Shown here piece after piece: positions 1-10,997 of a stretch of 64,000 nucleotides of DNA. The notes beneath the pieces are model-generated. The model was not told where the DNA came from. It did not search any database and saw only the letters and a list, made by a program, of their open reading frames with translations. The stretch is from Phytophthora sp. 'mugwort' (lineage: Eukaryota > Oomycota > Peronosporomycetes > Peronosporales > Peronosporaceae): assembly GCA_033558025.1 (NCBI GenBank), contig JAUCEF010000003.1, forward strand, positions 1,700,001 to 1,764,000, written 5' to 3'. A program made the position numbers and the translations under genes. Position 1 is the stretch's first letter. Every line of letters begins with the position of its first letter.

Positions 1-299
1 CAAAAATATTTTCGCCTTAAAAAACTTAGTCTGACAATCTACTCCAGCATTACGGCTTCATCGCCCTATGCTTTCTTTTGCACCGTGTGCAGGGCGTCGT
101 CGGATCCGAATTCCGCGCTGTATACTCTGCCCGAGACTGCCCCTCGCCCCCGGCACACCCGCAAACACAATAAGCGGGGGCAATTTCTCGCCTGTCGCAG
201 ATACGGTCAAAGAGGCCCGAAACCATTAATTTCGCCACCTAAACATTAATAGCAAATAGCGCAAAAAAAATTAACCCGATAAATTAAAATACGTTAATA

Positions 300-570
300 T
301 TTACCTTGAACCACATCAATGGTTGGGTGGCCGACGAAGTCAACAGTGGTTTTACCCACCATATCGATGAAAACAGCCGTTTCATCCAAGACTTAATGGG
401 TGCGGTTCGCGGTAACGGTGAACGACAATCTGTAAGGCAAAGGCGCTGCTCGTTGCGACAGTAGCGTGGGCAAGTTGCAATTTTGACCGCAACATTTCGT
501 CTGGATTAAAGAGCTGCGGTATTTTGCATTTATATAAAGTAAAAATCAGTGAAAAATACATAATTTCCAA
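300..570 (-). pseudogene. pogo-like (DDE_1) transposase fragment
   Basis: On the minus strand a short stretch at about 303-395 reads LDETAVFIDMVGKTTVDF, followed by a V-G-H-P-T run. This matches the block around the first catalytic aspartate of pogo/Tigger/jerky DDE_1 transposases, usually N-x-DET. A stop and frame change near 390-400 separate it from the upstream part (about 395-570), and nothing transposase-like is seen beyond. It is a decayed fragment, not a gene. It differs from the pogo element at 17.4 kb, which carries a DETGMFY version of the motif, so it represents another subfamily. The assignment rests on one motif block and is moderate. Confidence 0.45.
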
Positions 571-1619
571 CGCAATGGTACACCAATTTCGACTATAAAG
601 CTTCCTGGCTGAGATACAAAGAGACCGTGCAGCACGAATTGCTGCTTCTTCCTGTCTGCCGCGTTGGCAAAGGCAAGGGCAAAAAGCGAAAAGCTAAGAC
701 AGTATCAGGCAGATTACTGACCCCCAGAAATGCTGGAGCAGCCAGATCACCCGACATCACCAAGGCGAAAAAGGAAACAAAGATGGCCAAACTTCTAAAA
801 GGGCAAATAAGGCAAAGTCGCCAAAGAAACCCCAGCTGCAACAACAGCAAACACAACAGCATCATGCAGATCCCGTTCTGTACGTGGCGAGCGTGTGACT
901 TCAACACTACTACACAATTTTATAAACTTTCTAATTTAGTGTCTTGAAATTATATACTTATTTAGGGAAATAACGTTGTTAAGAGAAAGTTCAAATTGGA
1001 TGTTTATACCCGGAGTAATACTGAAAACAAATAAAATCTAGGACTTAAACCGATGTTCTGCCTAAATCGGGACCTGTACTTTGTTCGATTAGAACACACT
1101 CAAATCAAGCCTATTTAACAACAAGAAAAAATGTAAAATTCCTTCAAAGCCACAAATATCGCCTAAGAAAATTAAAACTCTTACAATCGATCGGTGAGGA
1201 AAGTTATGGTTGTCCAAAATAGACCTTCTGTGATCCTGACTTAAATTGGTCGGTTACCTTAGGAACATAAGTTTTTACTACTGGACACCGCCCGAAACTG
1301 GCTTAACAACCTCGACGTAATTTTGTCTTACAACTCCGCATAATTTGCAACATAAACAGCGCAAAAGCCAGGTGAAAACAAAACGTCCCCGTCTCACCAA
1401 ATTTGATGCTTACGTCTCCTAATGCGCAGATATATACACCGGCGGACATACCGGTGGCCACCACTCAAGTGCGCGCGCGCGGCAGAGGCGGCCTCACTTT
1501 TCAATTTGCGCGCGCAGCGGACAGAATACATTTTGAAACCACGCACTAGCGCAGATGAAACGCTGCGATAGCGTGAAGGGGGGCGGTAAGCGAGCTATGT
1601 ATTGACGATATATTGAAAA
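571..1619. other. no gene recognised
   Basis: A lysine/glutamine-rich reading frame at 627-947 on the plus strand has no recognisable domain. The rest is AT-rich with a short GC-alternating patch near 1470-1520. I see no supportable gene. Confidence 0.5.
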
Positions 1620-2910
1620 GAATCTGACGAATCTGACCCCTGTGATCCTATTCCTATTGTAAATTGCGCCTGTTCTTCAACTCCTCCGGATGTCATTGTC
1701 ATAAACGACAGTAGTGACGAAGAGGAAGAGAAGCCTCCGAAACCAAAATAACCACTCGCAAAACGGCTGAACAAATCGTCCTCGTCATTACTAGGCGGAC
1801 GAACCACCACAAGGCATCAACCAGTCGCGAAGCTATGCACGATAATTTCTGTCCGCAAGCGGAGGCTGCGCGAATCCTTTCGCCAAGCTGCTACGCAGCG
1901 GCAAATTCAAACGTCTCGCGTGTTTGCCGAAGATCACAAGCCCAGGAACCGCCCCCCTCCGCCGGAACGACTCAACTATGTGATCCACAAGGTTACTGTG
2001 CATCATACCAGCGTCGATCACGCCCAAAGCGGACCTGTCGTCGACACCACCCGACGCAAAAACGATGATATGATCAAATCCTCTCGCTGCGTTCTCCACA
2101 GTAGCGAAATCCTCTACAGCAAGCACGAGCATCGATGCGCCTGTGAAGATTTTCACGCCCGTGCAATGGCCAGCGCGAGTGGCATATCTCCGTGACTACT
2201 ACAATCCAAAGGAGGTCAAGTTTCCTCACATCCATCACTTCGGTGATTGCGGATGCGAGGATCCTTGCAACATTAGCACGTGCCGCAATACCAAGATGAA
2301 CATTTTTTGTACGACCAGTGCTGCTGCTGGGGGGGAGGAGCTCTGCTCAAACCGCCCACGCGAGTCCGCCAAGGTGGCGGTGGTGCAGGACAAGTTGCTG
2401 CAGTACGCCCTCGTGGCAACGTCGTCCATCAATACCGGCGAGGTGCTCGGCGAGTACCTGGGGCAACTTCTATATGTTCAAAGAGACCCCTCTTGCCGCC
2501 CGCGGGACCAAGGATTCACGCTCAGCATGCGCGTGCGTACCGACGGTGTCAGAGAGATGTGTGTAGGCATTGACGCCCAGCATCTCGGTGGCCGTATGCG
2601 GTTTGCCAACCACTCCTGCGTCGCCAACGCAAGCTTCTTCGAGTTCGCCAACGGTAGGCGCCACTTGGTGGTAGTCGTGACCACAGCAGACATCCTCCCC
2701 AGTAGGGAGATGACGGTGAACTATGGCCAAGATCTCTGGTTCGTGTGCCGTTGCCGAGCTAAGGACTGTGTGCACCGACACAGCCAGGGCCAAGACGTCC
2801 CGCAGGATGGACACAGAAATACGACGATGTCAAGTGCGGAATCACCAACACAAGGAATTGCGTTGAAGCTATGTGTATTTCTTCTATTTGAATTGACGAG
2901 AGCAACTTGA
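1620..2910 (+). pseudogene. broken SET-domain (histone-lysine methyltransferase-like) gene
   Basis: The 3' half (frame from 2143) carries a Cys cluster (CGCEDPCNISTC) like a pre-SET zinc site. It then has SET motifs in order: GEVLGEYLG, RFANHSCVANA (the N-H-S-C AdoMet/substrate motif), EMTVNYG, and a post-SET-like CRCRAKDC. The 5' half (frame from 1620) has an acidic run with a SUMO-interaction-like core (VIVINDSSDEEEE), then a basic region. An in-frame TAA near 1750 breaks the acidic part from the basic part. A frameshift near 2140-2160 separates the N-terminal frame from the SET frame. The SET core itself is open. SET proteins of this type are multi-copy in oomycetes, and the flanks here are transposon relics, so mobilisation or amplification is plausible. 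A functional 3' SET protein starting at 2143 cannot be excluded. Confidence 0.7.
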
Positions 2911-3494
2911 GTACAAGTTGATCCATTCTTTCCAAGGAATCGACCATCCTCGCTCTGCATCTTGACACGGTGGCTCTGTAGGGCGACATGCTGTTGACGT
3001 TCTGCGTTCGTGCTGCTTCAGCACGAGATCAGCACGAGATATTGAAGCTCTTCGTCCAATCAGCGGTGTCGACGCGATCCTGCAAGGTCGCCCATCACGT
3101 GCTGTGCAGCTTTCGCGACCTGAGTTGCGCGCGCACTACACTCCAGGCAGAGGCTTCGTGGGGTTCAACACGAGTTTCGCGCGCTTTTGGTCATCTTTTC
3201 ACTCGTGAACGGCGTGCTGGAACTCGATTGCTCGCCCCTGATCAACCCGTTAGTCGACCCGCGAAGATCGGCGCGGTGGTGCTCAACATGAGATCACTTC
3301 GCAAGTCGCTTTCTCGAGCCCAGATCACCTCCATCACACCCCGCCCAACCTCTCTCGGTACGAGCCCCTTGAAAACAACCTCTACAGAGTTCGTTCATTC
3401 GTTAATGGTTGCACGTGTGCCGTATCATCTCTCTTAGACCCAAATGGAAAAGCCTGCAGGCGCTCAGAACTACTTGCTGCCGAAATTCATGCAC

Positions 3495-4830
3495 AAGCTC
3501 GACATAGCTAAGCGAGGTTTATTGCAAGGATGTGTGGGACACCGTGTCGGCTCGATGTGACGCCACGAAGGGCACCGATTGGCCTGAGAGAGACATGGAG
3601 AGTCTTCGTCGAAAGTTTAAGGCGCTTTACGGTCTCCGGAAACCAACCGGATGCCTGTGCACGTTGGCCTCGCAAAGAGGTGAACTGTCTCATTGACGAG
3701 GCGAGCTCTGTCTTCGTTACGAGCGACGATGAGCTTTAACAGAAGCCAAGCCAGCCTTAGTGACATTGCCAATCTCCGGACCCGGATGATTTAATAGGCG
3801 AAGGTGCCGGTACACTTGACGTCGACGAGACCAGCGGCACATCGCTAGGTCTGAGGACAACTTCGACAGATACGAGTCTTCGGGAACGCTGCCGTTCGCT
3901 CTGTCGTGTGACGACGGCCTCAGCATGGAAGAATCGTCTAGCGTGGAGGAGGAAGCCGTCGAGGGCGAGGCGGCCACCTTGCAGGAGAACCCGGAAAAGG
4001 AAAATCAGCCCCTTCCGAAGGCATTGCCTAAGTCGACAAAAAGGGGTCCCAAAAGCGGCTCTTAAAAACAATATTCGTACGCCGACTGCTGCTGCCCATA
4101 CTAAGAAGGCCAAGATGCCCGGAGTTACGACCACATCGCTATCTCAGTCTAGCACAACTCCTATTTCAAAACCACTTGCATCGGCAGACGCTCGCGAACG
4201 TCTTCGATATCCGGAATTAACATACAGTTCTGACCGCCTCGGCGGCATCAATCTGGCGGAGATGCGTGACTCGATGGTGAAAAGAACGTATTCGGAGTTC
4301 TCGGAGGCGAGTTACACGAAACAGAAACGACTGAACGCAAGAAGGCTGCAGCCGAGCTCGAGCGCAAGCTTGAAGCCGCGACGCAGAGTGTATCCAGCTC
4401 CGAAAACGACCTAGTGAGGGCAATCATGGTCTTGCGAGCTGGTGCTGAGCGCGTGGACGCTGCTGGTGCTGAGGTAGCGGAAGCCAGACCCGTGAAGAGC
4501 GCCGTGTAGACCGTGAGGCTCTAGAAGCTCGTCGGGAGAAGGAGCGTCATGTTGAAGGTGATCGATGGAGAGCGGCGACGAGAGGATTGCAGGGAAGCCC
4601 CCCAACCCATGCAGGACATGTTGGTAATGTTGAAGCTCTTCAAAATGGGACGCTGCCAGGAGTCCGCCTTTAGGAGACGGAGATCCCAACGTCGGTTGCA
4701 ACTAGCACGGTTACTAGCATCATTTCAATACGGAGCTCGACGAGCTGTAGCAACGCCCACTATTAAGTACACCAGTGCATCTTTCCGTATAGTTAACGTT
4801 TTACGCTGCTATCTTCTTTATATTCAATGC
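3495..4830 (+). pseudogene. Myb-like/coiled-coil oomycete repeat protein relic (DUF6818-like)
   Basis: In one plus frame near 3530-3690 the text reads VWDTVSARCDATKGTDWPER, then a DMESLRRKF...LYGLRKPTG block. That is the pattern of the Myb-like domain in a large oomycete-specific repeat family (DUF6818-type proteins). Further on come an acidic stretch (3920-4010), a Glu/Arg/Ala-rich coiled-coil-like part (about 4330-4500) and a tail ending in a LVMLKLFKMG segment (4549-4680). Several stops and frame changes break it. The 2988-3495 region just upstream has an open frame without a domain I can name and may be part of the same insertion. Naming of the family is from memory of its motif. Confidence 0.45.
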
Positions 4831-5049
4831 TAGTTGTCACAATTCACAAATTGTAATGGCGTCCCATTTGTTGTTTTCGAATGACGGGGGGGGGGGGTGG
4901 TGAACTACGAGCAGAGTCAAATGCTCGCATGACATGTAGAGTTGCGCATTTGAAGCAACATGAATTAGTAGCGAGGAACTACCACACGTTATGGATAGAA
5001 AAGTACGTGTATTCGTAGTACCATTACGAAACTACGCAAAGCTCGGCAA

Positions 5050-6403
5050 CTAACACTTTCGGATCTGGCTGGTTCCCGTAGAGTGGACTATGTAGTTCGA
5101 CAAATTGAGCACGTTGGATAGCAGTAGACGTCGCCGCTCGGGGTCATACAGAAGCGGCAGGAACAAGCGATGGTACACTTTCTTGACGCTGCCCATGCCC
5201 CACTCCGCTGCCTGCCTCACAGATGTGATGGCATTGTGGAGCATCCTGGCGTGGCTACGTATAGATGGCAGCAGTCGATCGATATCTCCATCGTTCAAAG
5301 GCGTCAAAATTAGTCCTCTCATGGCGGACGAGCACGGGAACGCTGAATCGCTGACGATACCGATACTCTGATCTGGGAACAAGCGGGTATTCAGCAGTTT
5401 AACTCGGAGCTCCAGGCTTGTGTCTGCATCATTCCATGAGCCATGGCAGTTATGCTTGGCCCACATAATGCACCTATCAACTCCAAAGCATATCGTCCCT
5501 GTGACGAAGACGCTATGGAGCCATCCGTTATAATAGGCATTTTGGAGATCCGGACAACTCGGCTGCATCATCTACACTACCAAACAAACAATGTACATGT
5601 AAGGCTCAAGATGAGGGTCAATAAGATACAAAATTATACTCACCCTGTAATTGTTGCCATCAACAAAGCCGAATATATTTTCAGTACCGGCTCTCGGACT
5701 TCCACACAGGTTGCCATCCGAAGCTTGTGCTCGAGTGATGGCCAGCCAATTCTAGCAGGATAGAAACCACTTAATGCAGCTTGTAGAGCTGCCTTACCAC
5801 AGCGAGAGTGCGCTGGAGCGTGGTCGGTGGTACTGCGAACACTTCGCACAACGACTTGAGGCCCATCGAGCCCTCGAAGTAGTGCATGAGCAGTGCGAGC
5901 ACTTGATGATGGAATTTCAGCCTGGGGGATCGCCCTCCTCTTCCGCCAGAACGGCGGATGATATAGAAGGCGGCGATACGATCGAGCCGCTCATAGAAGG
6001 CACTGCTACAAAACATGTGCAGCACAACAGGAATTAGGGAGAAATAAGAACTAACGGGGACATACTCAAACGCTTACCGAGTTAGTGTAGTGACGTCAAG
6101 TAAGTTAGCATCCGTCCCATATTGATACAGGATTGTCCACGACAAATGAGGTGCATCGATGCACGCGGTTTGATACAGCCTAGGGCGGATTCGAAGCTGC
6201 CGCTGTAACTCCGCAGCGACCAGGAGCTTGTGCACATCGCGGCGCACTTGCAGCAGCTGCTGGTCTTGGCCGTGAAGAAGCGTGTTCACCACAACGAGTA
6301 CAGGGGGCATCCTCACGAACGAGTGACGAGGGGTCGTTCTACAATGTTCGGCGTCTTGAAGCATGAACATGGAAACCTGATTTGGCGCGAAAGCTGTGTC
6401 CAT
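5050..6403 (-). pseudogene. PIF/Harbinger-like DDE transposase, copy 1
   Basis: On the minus strand the order is: an N-terminal part (6403-6074), a helix-turn-helix-like part with GLKSLCEVFAVPPTTLQRTL (6025-5771), then the DDE core. The first catalytic Asp lies in FGFVDGNNYR, read in a frame different from the upstream open frame. A 72-nt intron (5643-5572, GTGAGT to TAG) then joins it to MMQPSCPDLQNAYYNGW. Downstream are SDSAFPCS (second Asp region) and RQAAEWGMGS (the Glu of DDE). These fit the oomycete family usually annotated DDE superfamily endonuclease. The frame break before FVDG and at 6025-6074 suggest decay, though the C-terminal 170 residues are fully open. A second copy lies at 20.9 kb. 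Confidence 0.75.
5572..5643 (-). other. intron in Harbinger transposase
   Basis: Donor GTGAGT at 5643 and acceptor TGTAG ending at 5572 remove 72 nt and join FVDGNNYR to MMQPSC, restoring the usual continuous motif of this transposase family. Confidence 0.6.
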
Positions 6404-6639
6404 TTTGTGATGTCCTTTACGCTTGATCTGTAAGCGGATTCGGACAGTTGGAGCTCGGCACAGCGAGCTCTCCTTAGAGAAGGTTCAAGTCTGTTGAAAT
6501 CACCTCTGTGAAAAGCCACCAACAGAGGGACTAAATGAGGTAGCACCGGACAATCAACCTCTCAGACCCCGTACAATGCCGTGGTAAACTGTTCTACCAA
6601 GGGTGGACGCAACCACTCCCAAAACAGGACGGTCGAGAA

Positions 6640-6830
6640 TGAGCAGGGAGATACCGGAGAAGACCGCAGCCCCCTCGAACCCAACCAAACGCAAGAGGTT
6701 CGTGTGGTCTGAGGAGATGATTGAGTAGCTTCTGTCTCTGCGCCTCATCACGTCGGCCTCCTCCTTCACTAGCAGCCGGAGCGTTGCGCAGCTTTCGGCA
6801 GCATGGGAACAAGGATCTACCTGTGCAATC
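6640..6830 (+). pseudogene. SANT/Myb-like fragment of a transposon partner protein
   Basis: Around 6690-6730 the plus strand reads KRKRFVWSEEMIE, then a stop, then LLSLRL and, further on, QLSAAWE. The pattern (Phe-x-Trp-Ser-x-Glu... Leu-x-x-Leu-Arg ... Ala-Trp-Glu) is that of the SANT/Myb-like DNA-binding protein found beside Harbinger transposases. It is short, interrupted and next to the Harbinger copy at 5050-6403, which supports the link. Low certainty. Confidence 0.3.
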
Positions 6831-6839
6831 TAATAACCG

Positions 6840-7639
6840 AGGACCTTGCGACTGAGCAGAGGTGGCCGAGGTGAGTTGAGTGAGCAGATATGGCGACAGC
6901 GGCCTGACCAATAACACCACAGTATTTTTCAAGTGATGAGGCAGATAAAAACACTTGAACCTCTCCCTTACTGCTGTTTTGGTGATTCGTTTTGACATAA
7001 CCAGGAAAGTTGTGGCATACGACAGGCACTAAATCGTCACGTAGAAGTGTCTTACGACATGGCGTATTAGACCCCTGTAAGACAGTTTCGGAGGCGTCCT
7101 TTGTCTCACTCAATCCGATTTATACGGTAAATACTGTTTTGATTTCCTTAATCATCTTCCATAAATTTATGAGAGTGGTTAGAGTACCCGTCCAGAAAAG
7201 AGGGGGTGAAAGTCACATAATACGACCAACGAAGGTGAGTGGTCGCGAGTGCGCATAGCCACAGCAAACCCGCGCGGTATTTGCGGAGGCAGGCCCAGCG
7301 CCGATATTTCCAGCGAGCCGAGCACTGTAGCGGGCCGAACCTAGAATCCTTTCTTCGCACGAACGCAGTGATTGCTTTGCGAAGCAAAGCCCAATACCGC
7401 GACGCCATCGGTCCTTGGGTGGGCTAAAGTAAACGCAGACGTGAGACATTAAATACGAAACTACAGTGTAAAGCAGAAATTTGACGAGGCTAGACGGGTG
7501 CAGCAACAAGTGCCTATATTTTTTTTTGCTATAATGAAAGGAGCCCTTTATTTTCCGTCCCCACTATCAAGCAAAGAATGATGGTCGACAATTCGATCAC
7601 AACACAACCCTATCTCCAAGTAGGCGGTGAAGAATGATG
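6840..7639. other. no gene recognised
   Basis: Several short open frames exist on both strands but none has a motif or composition that supports a gene. Confidence 0.4.
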
Positions 7640-8110
7640 CTTGTACAATTGTTATCGAAAAGCTGTGGCGAGACAAACTAGCGGCTGGCAAGTTGGTTCA
7701 GAGGCCCAGACATACTTGGAAGGATTCGAACATTCAAAGGCTAGAGGGCAGCCTCTAGTAATTGAGCACGAAGTACGAGAAGAGTACCCCGGCTGCCAGC
7801 CGACTCGCCTCAGCTGCCTACATGGTTGAATTGGCTAGAGCGACAGCTCCATTGCCTTTACTAAACCAACGTACCCAGCGCGGTATACTCCAGGCTTGCT
7901 TTGAAATTGAATACGTATCGCCTGACAAAGATGATCACTACAGTAAGTTCAAGTGCACGGTCTTCCAGGTCGCTACGCCAAAAATGTTATCGGCAAGAAG
8001 AAGGCCCGCGTGGAAAGTGCTTTTGAGATGAGCCTGCTGATCGTTTATGATATCCTACGGATGATGAAGACGGACCATGAACGGGATGAAAGCGAGCAGC
8101 TCATGGGAAT
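7640..8110 (+). pseudogene. possible double-stranded-RNA-binding-domain relic
   Basis: The frame at 7762-7970 ends one alpha-helical segment (AASRLASAAYMVELA). It then starts a unit with LLNQRTQRGI, FEIEYVSPDKDDHYSKFKCT and, after a frame change near 7965, GKKKARVESAFEMSLL. This order (L-L-N-x-x-x-Q, then E-x-x-x-G/S-P-D-H-x-x-F, then G-x-x-K-K-x-A-x-x-x-A) is the layout of a dsRBD, with the helix of a preceding dsRBD upstream. That would suggest a Dicer-like or DRB-like source. There is no upstream helicase or RNase III sequence, and the frame breaks at least once, so it looks like a displaced relic. A real gene with introns I missed is possible. Confidence 0.3.
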
Positions 8111-8404
8111 GAAATTAATTTATTTCCAGTATGGAGTGCAAGGTCAACTACGTCCGCTGCTGGTCGTCCACTGGCTATGTTGTTCCTGCATGACCACGCC
8201 CGAGAAGTTCCTGTCTATTCTTCTTCTGTTGTTGGTGCCGTGTTCTCGGACCGTTTCTCCAAATGATGCTCTTATCTCGTTCTATATATTGCTCCTGGGT
8301 GTGTTGTTGAGCTCTTTCTCCATTGCTAATCTACAGATTCGGTGCACCCGGACAACGCTTATCTCGCTTGAACCCCTAACTAGCTGTGCCCCGTCCCAGA
8401 CAGC

Positions 8405-9039
8405 TTAATCGGCGTGCACGTCGAGCGAGAGCTGATACACTTTCTGTGCGCGTCGCGCCCGCAGGAAGTACATGATGCTGGTACCGAAGACACACAAGTA
8501 CAGGAATGCTGCTAGGAAAATGCTCGTCGCAAGTGATGACTTGGGCTGCCCATGAGGCGGCTTAACCTTGATGTATAGTGAGTTGCTGTTCACTATGCAG
8601 CCCACGATAAACTACCAACAGCACAACACGTCAGCTTCTGTTGCAGCTCACGGCGCCAGACGAGCAAGCTTACCAGCAAAAAGAAGCCAGAGAAGGAAAA
8701 TATGGCGCAGCAAATAATACCTGCCCAGTAAAATCAAGCAACCAGCAGTGTTAGTTCAAGCCCGTGCAGCCACTGCAAGCCCAACCCAAGCGACTTACCA
8801 GGATGCGTTTGCGGCCCTTGGCTGGATCCCTGCGCCAGCAGCTCCTCGAGATCTGCGGTGTCTCCGAGGTCACTCACGTCACTTCCAGGCGAGCCTATGT
8901 TCAGGTGCTTGAGGTTGGCGTAGCCTGCCTTGCCGCCGCTTACGACGGACACGATGTCCGTGCGGTCAAACGTCGCAGTCATTTCCTTTCGCAGGCCTCC
9001 GTAGGCATCCTTCAAGCGCGACATGGCGCAGTCAGACAC
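8405..9039 (-). CDS. small two-TM membrane protein, three exons
   Basis: Three exons on the minus strand: 9039-8799, 8720-8674 and 8611-8405, with introns of 78 and 62 nt having GTAAGT/CAG and GTAAGC/TAG ends. Frames close exactly and give about 164 residues. The N-terminal 80 residues are polar (MSDCAMSRLKDAYGG at the start, then a Ser/Asp-rich part). Exons 2-3 create one hydrophobic helix (GIICCAIFSFSGFF then LLFIVGC). A second helix (IFLAAFLYLCVFGTSIMYFL) is followed by a positive ARRAQK patch. A loop with NSNSLYIKV lies between the helices. I do not recognise the family, and a role at an internal membrane is only inference. Met6 is an alternative start. It is divergent from the gene at 9630, with a shared 590-bp upstream region. 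Confidence 0.7.
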
Positions 9040-9629
9040 ACACAGTGCTCAAGGAGAGGTCAGCAAGCACAAGGTCTCTCGGCGCGCTGCGTTTTTGATT
9101 GTGAACAGCACACGCGCCGGCCAGGGCTAAAATAGGAGCGGAAACGGAGGCGCAGCTCTTACGATTGACCTCGAGCCAGGAGACGGGTGGGTGACGGCTA
9201 TTTTTCTCTCTCGCTTATTATGGTGGCGTGGGGTGTTGGGAGCTGGGACGGCGCGCGCGGTTCAGCCAAGAGGCGACAGGAATAGATCACGTGAGACTCA
9301 AGTGCGAAAATGAACTTAACGCGCTCTGCCGACGTCACGGTAAAGTGCTTCGCTGGCTACATGCAGACGATGGTGCAGAAACGCTCCTCATTTCAATTTT
9401 TAACCAATTGAGTCACGCCAACTATGCGTATGTTTCAGCCAATTGTCAGCCGTATTTATTGAAAGTATATCGAAAATTACCCGCGATATTCACGGTATTG
9501 CTTCAAATATTCGAGTTTGATTGTATCCGACCGGTCCCCTTCCACTCATTACAGATCCAGGATCCGCTTTAACGGGCTGGAGGTCCCTTGTGCTTGTATA
9601 GATTGGCCCCCTCAACCACCACAGCTAGC

Positions 9630-10307
9630 ATGAGCACGCAGAGCAACGTCTTCTCGGCACTGCAGCCGGAGAAGCGCAAAAAGAAGTCGGCCGAGGCGCC
9701 GCAGAACACGATGTTCGCGAGCTTCGTAAACAATCCGTCGACCACCGCGTGGGGCGACGACAGCGACGACGAGATGCACGCGGTGGCCCCCGTCGCCGAG
9801 GAGGCCGCGGTAGAGGACGAAGAAGAGGACGAGGAGGAGGACAGCGAGAGCGAGGAGGAAGAGGAGGAGGAGCAGGGCGAGAAGGTCGTCGTGCCTGCGG
9901 CTCCTAAGAAGGCAGCACCTCCAGCCCGCACGCTCTCTAAGAAGGAGAAGAAGGAGATGGAGATGAAGGAGTTCGAGGCCGCACTAGCCGATCTCGGTAT
10001 CAAAACAGAGGGCACCTCCGCACCCAAGGCGGAAGACAAGAAGGAGGAGGCCAAGGCTGAGACGCCCTCGGCTGCAGGGCCCGCGGACAAGAAAAAGAAG
10101 AAAAAGAAGGGCAAGAAACCCGCCAAGGCTGCCGAGCCCGAGGCCGCGACCACCGAAGTGGTGGATATCAAGGCTCTGGTGAAGGCCAAGGGTAAGAAGA
10201 AGAAAGCGGCCGAACCCGCCGCGGTGAGGATCGCGCGAGAGGAGAAGGCAAAGGCTAAGGCCAAGGGCAAGAAGGATAAGAGCAGCTTCAACGAGTTCTC
10301 CATCTAG
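9630..10307 (+). CDS. acidic/lysine-rich protein, probably RNA- or ribosome-associated
   Basis: A single exon of 225 residues starting MSTQSNVFSALQPEKRKK. The open frame extends 42 nt upstream without an ATG, so 9630 is the natural start. It contains a long Glu/Asp block (about residues 60-85), a conserved-looking helix (LSKKEKKEMEMKEFEAALAD, about 107-126) and several poly-Lys blocks (KKKKKKKGKK and others), ending SSFNEFSI. Such alternating acidic and basic low complexity is typical of nucleolar, ribosome-associated or RNA-binding proteins, but I cannot name a family. GC-rich codon use and lack of stops over 670 bp in a biased composition support coding. The long open frame on the opposite strand is a compositional shadow. 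Confidence 0.75.
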   Translation: MSTQSNVFSALQPEKRKKKSAEAPQNTMFASFVNNPSTTAWGDDSDDEMHAVAPVAEEAAVEDEEEDEEEDSESEEEEEEEQGEKVVVPAAPKKAAPPARTLSKKEKKEMEMKEFEAALADLGIKTEGTSAPKAEDKKEEAKAETPSAAGPADKKKKKKKGKKPAKAAEPEAATTEVVDIKALVKAKGKKKKAAEPAAVRIAREEKAKAKAKGKKDKSSFNEFSI

Positions 10308-10997
10308 GTAGGCGGAGAACGTGGTGACGTGGTGGTGAGGCGAGGTCGAGTCGGATGCCTGGACACTTGGAGGAGCGAGGTGGCCATTAATGCGACAGAG
10401 CAGAGAGACAGGAAGGCGCTCGTCACAGCAGTTTCCGTTGCTCGCTCTCGAGCAGAGACGCCTCCAGAGGCAGACTCGACCAGCTTGTCACTCGTGTACA
10501 CTGCCCTCCCTAGTGCTTGCTTGCGCCTCTTTCTGCCTCTCATCCTTTTGAGTCGAGGTGACGCTTGCTCGAGCTGGAGAGCGGAGAGGGATGTAGAGCC
10601 CTAGTCAGCGATAGACACCTATGGCGACAGATTAGCAGCATAAAGAAAAAAATTCGACGAGCAAAACACAACGAGATTGCAGACCGCTGCATAACGTTTC
10701 AGGCTCTGTGTGGCCTCGAAAAAACTAAAGAGAACCCCCGACTCGATGCCTTGTACTACGTAGTAAGTTTGTGCTGTCAGCGCAGTAAATCGAAGTTGAT
10801 TGACGCGGGCGAACACTAGCTAATCTACATGTATTCCGTATCAAGTCATACTGTGCGCTGCTCGCACGCGGAGACCAGTCAACCGGACGAAGTCGAGTCA
10901 TGTTGCCACACTATGCCAATCATGTCACGCAGCGTTCGTCGTCGCTGCCTACCAGCTTCTTGAATACATATTTTCTGTGTCCTATCCGTCTCAAATC
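10308..10997. other. intergenic, convergent 3' ends
   Basis: This lies between the 3' ends of the genes at 9630 (+) and 10998 (-). It probably holds both 3' untranslated regions. No gene or repeat recognised. Confidence 0.5.

Noticed and set aside
9569..10303. 244-residue Ser/Leu-rich open frame on the minus strand
   Set aside because: It is the antisense reading of Glu/Lys-rich codons of the gene at 9630.
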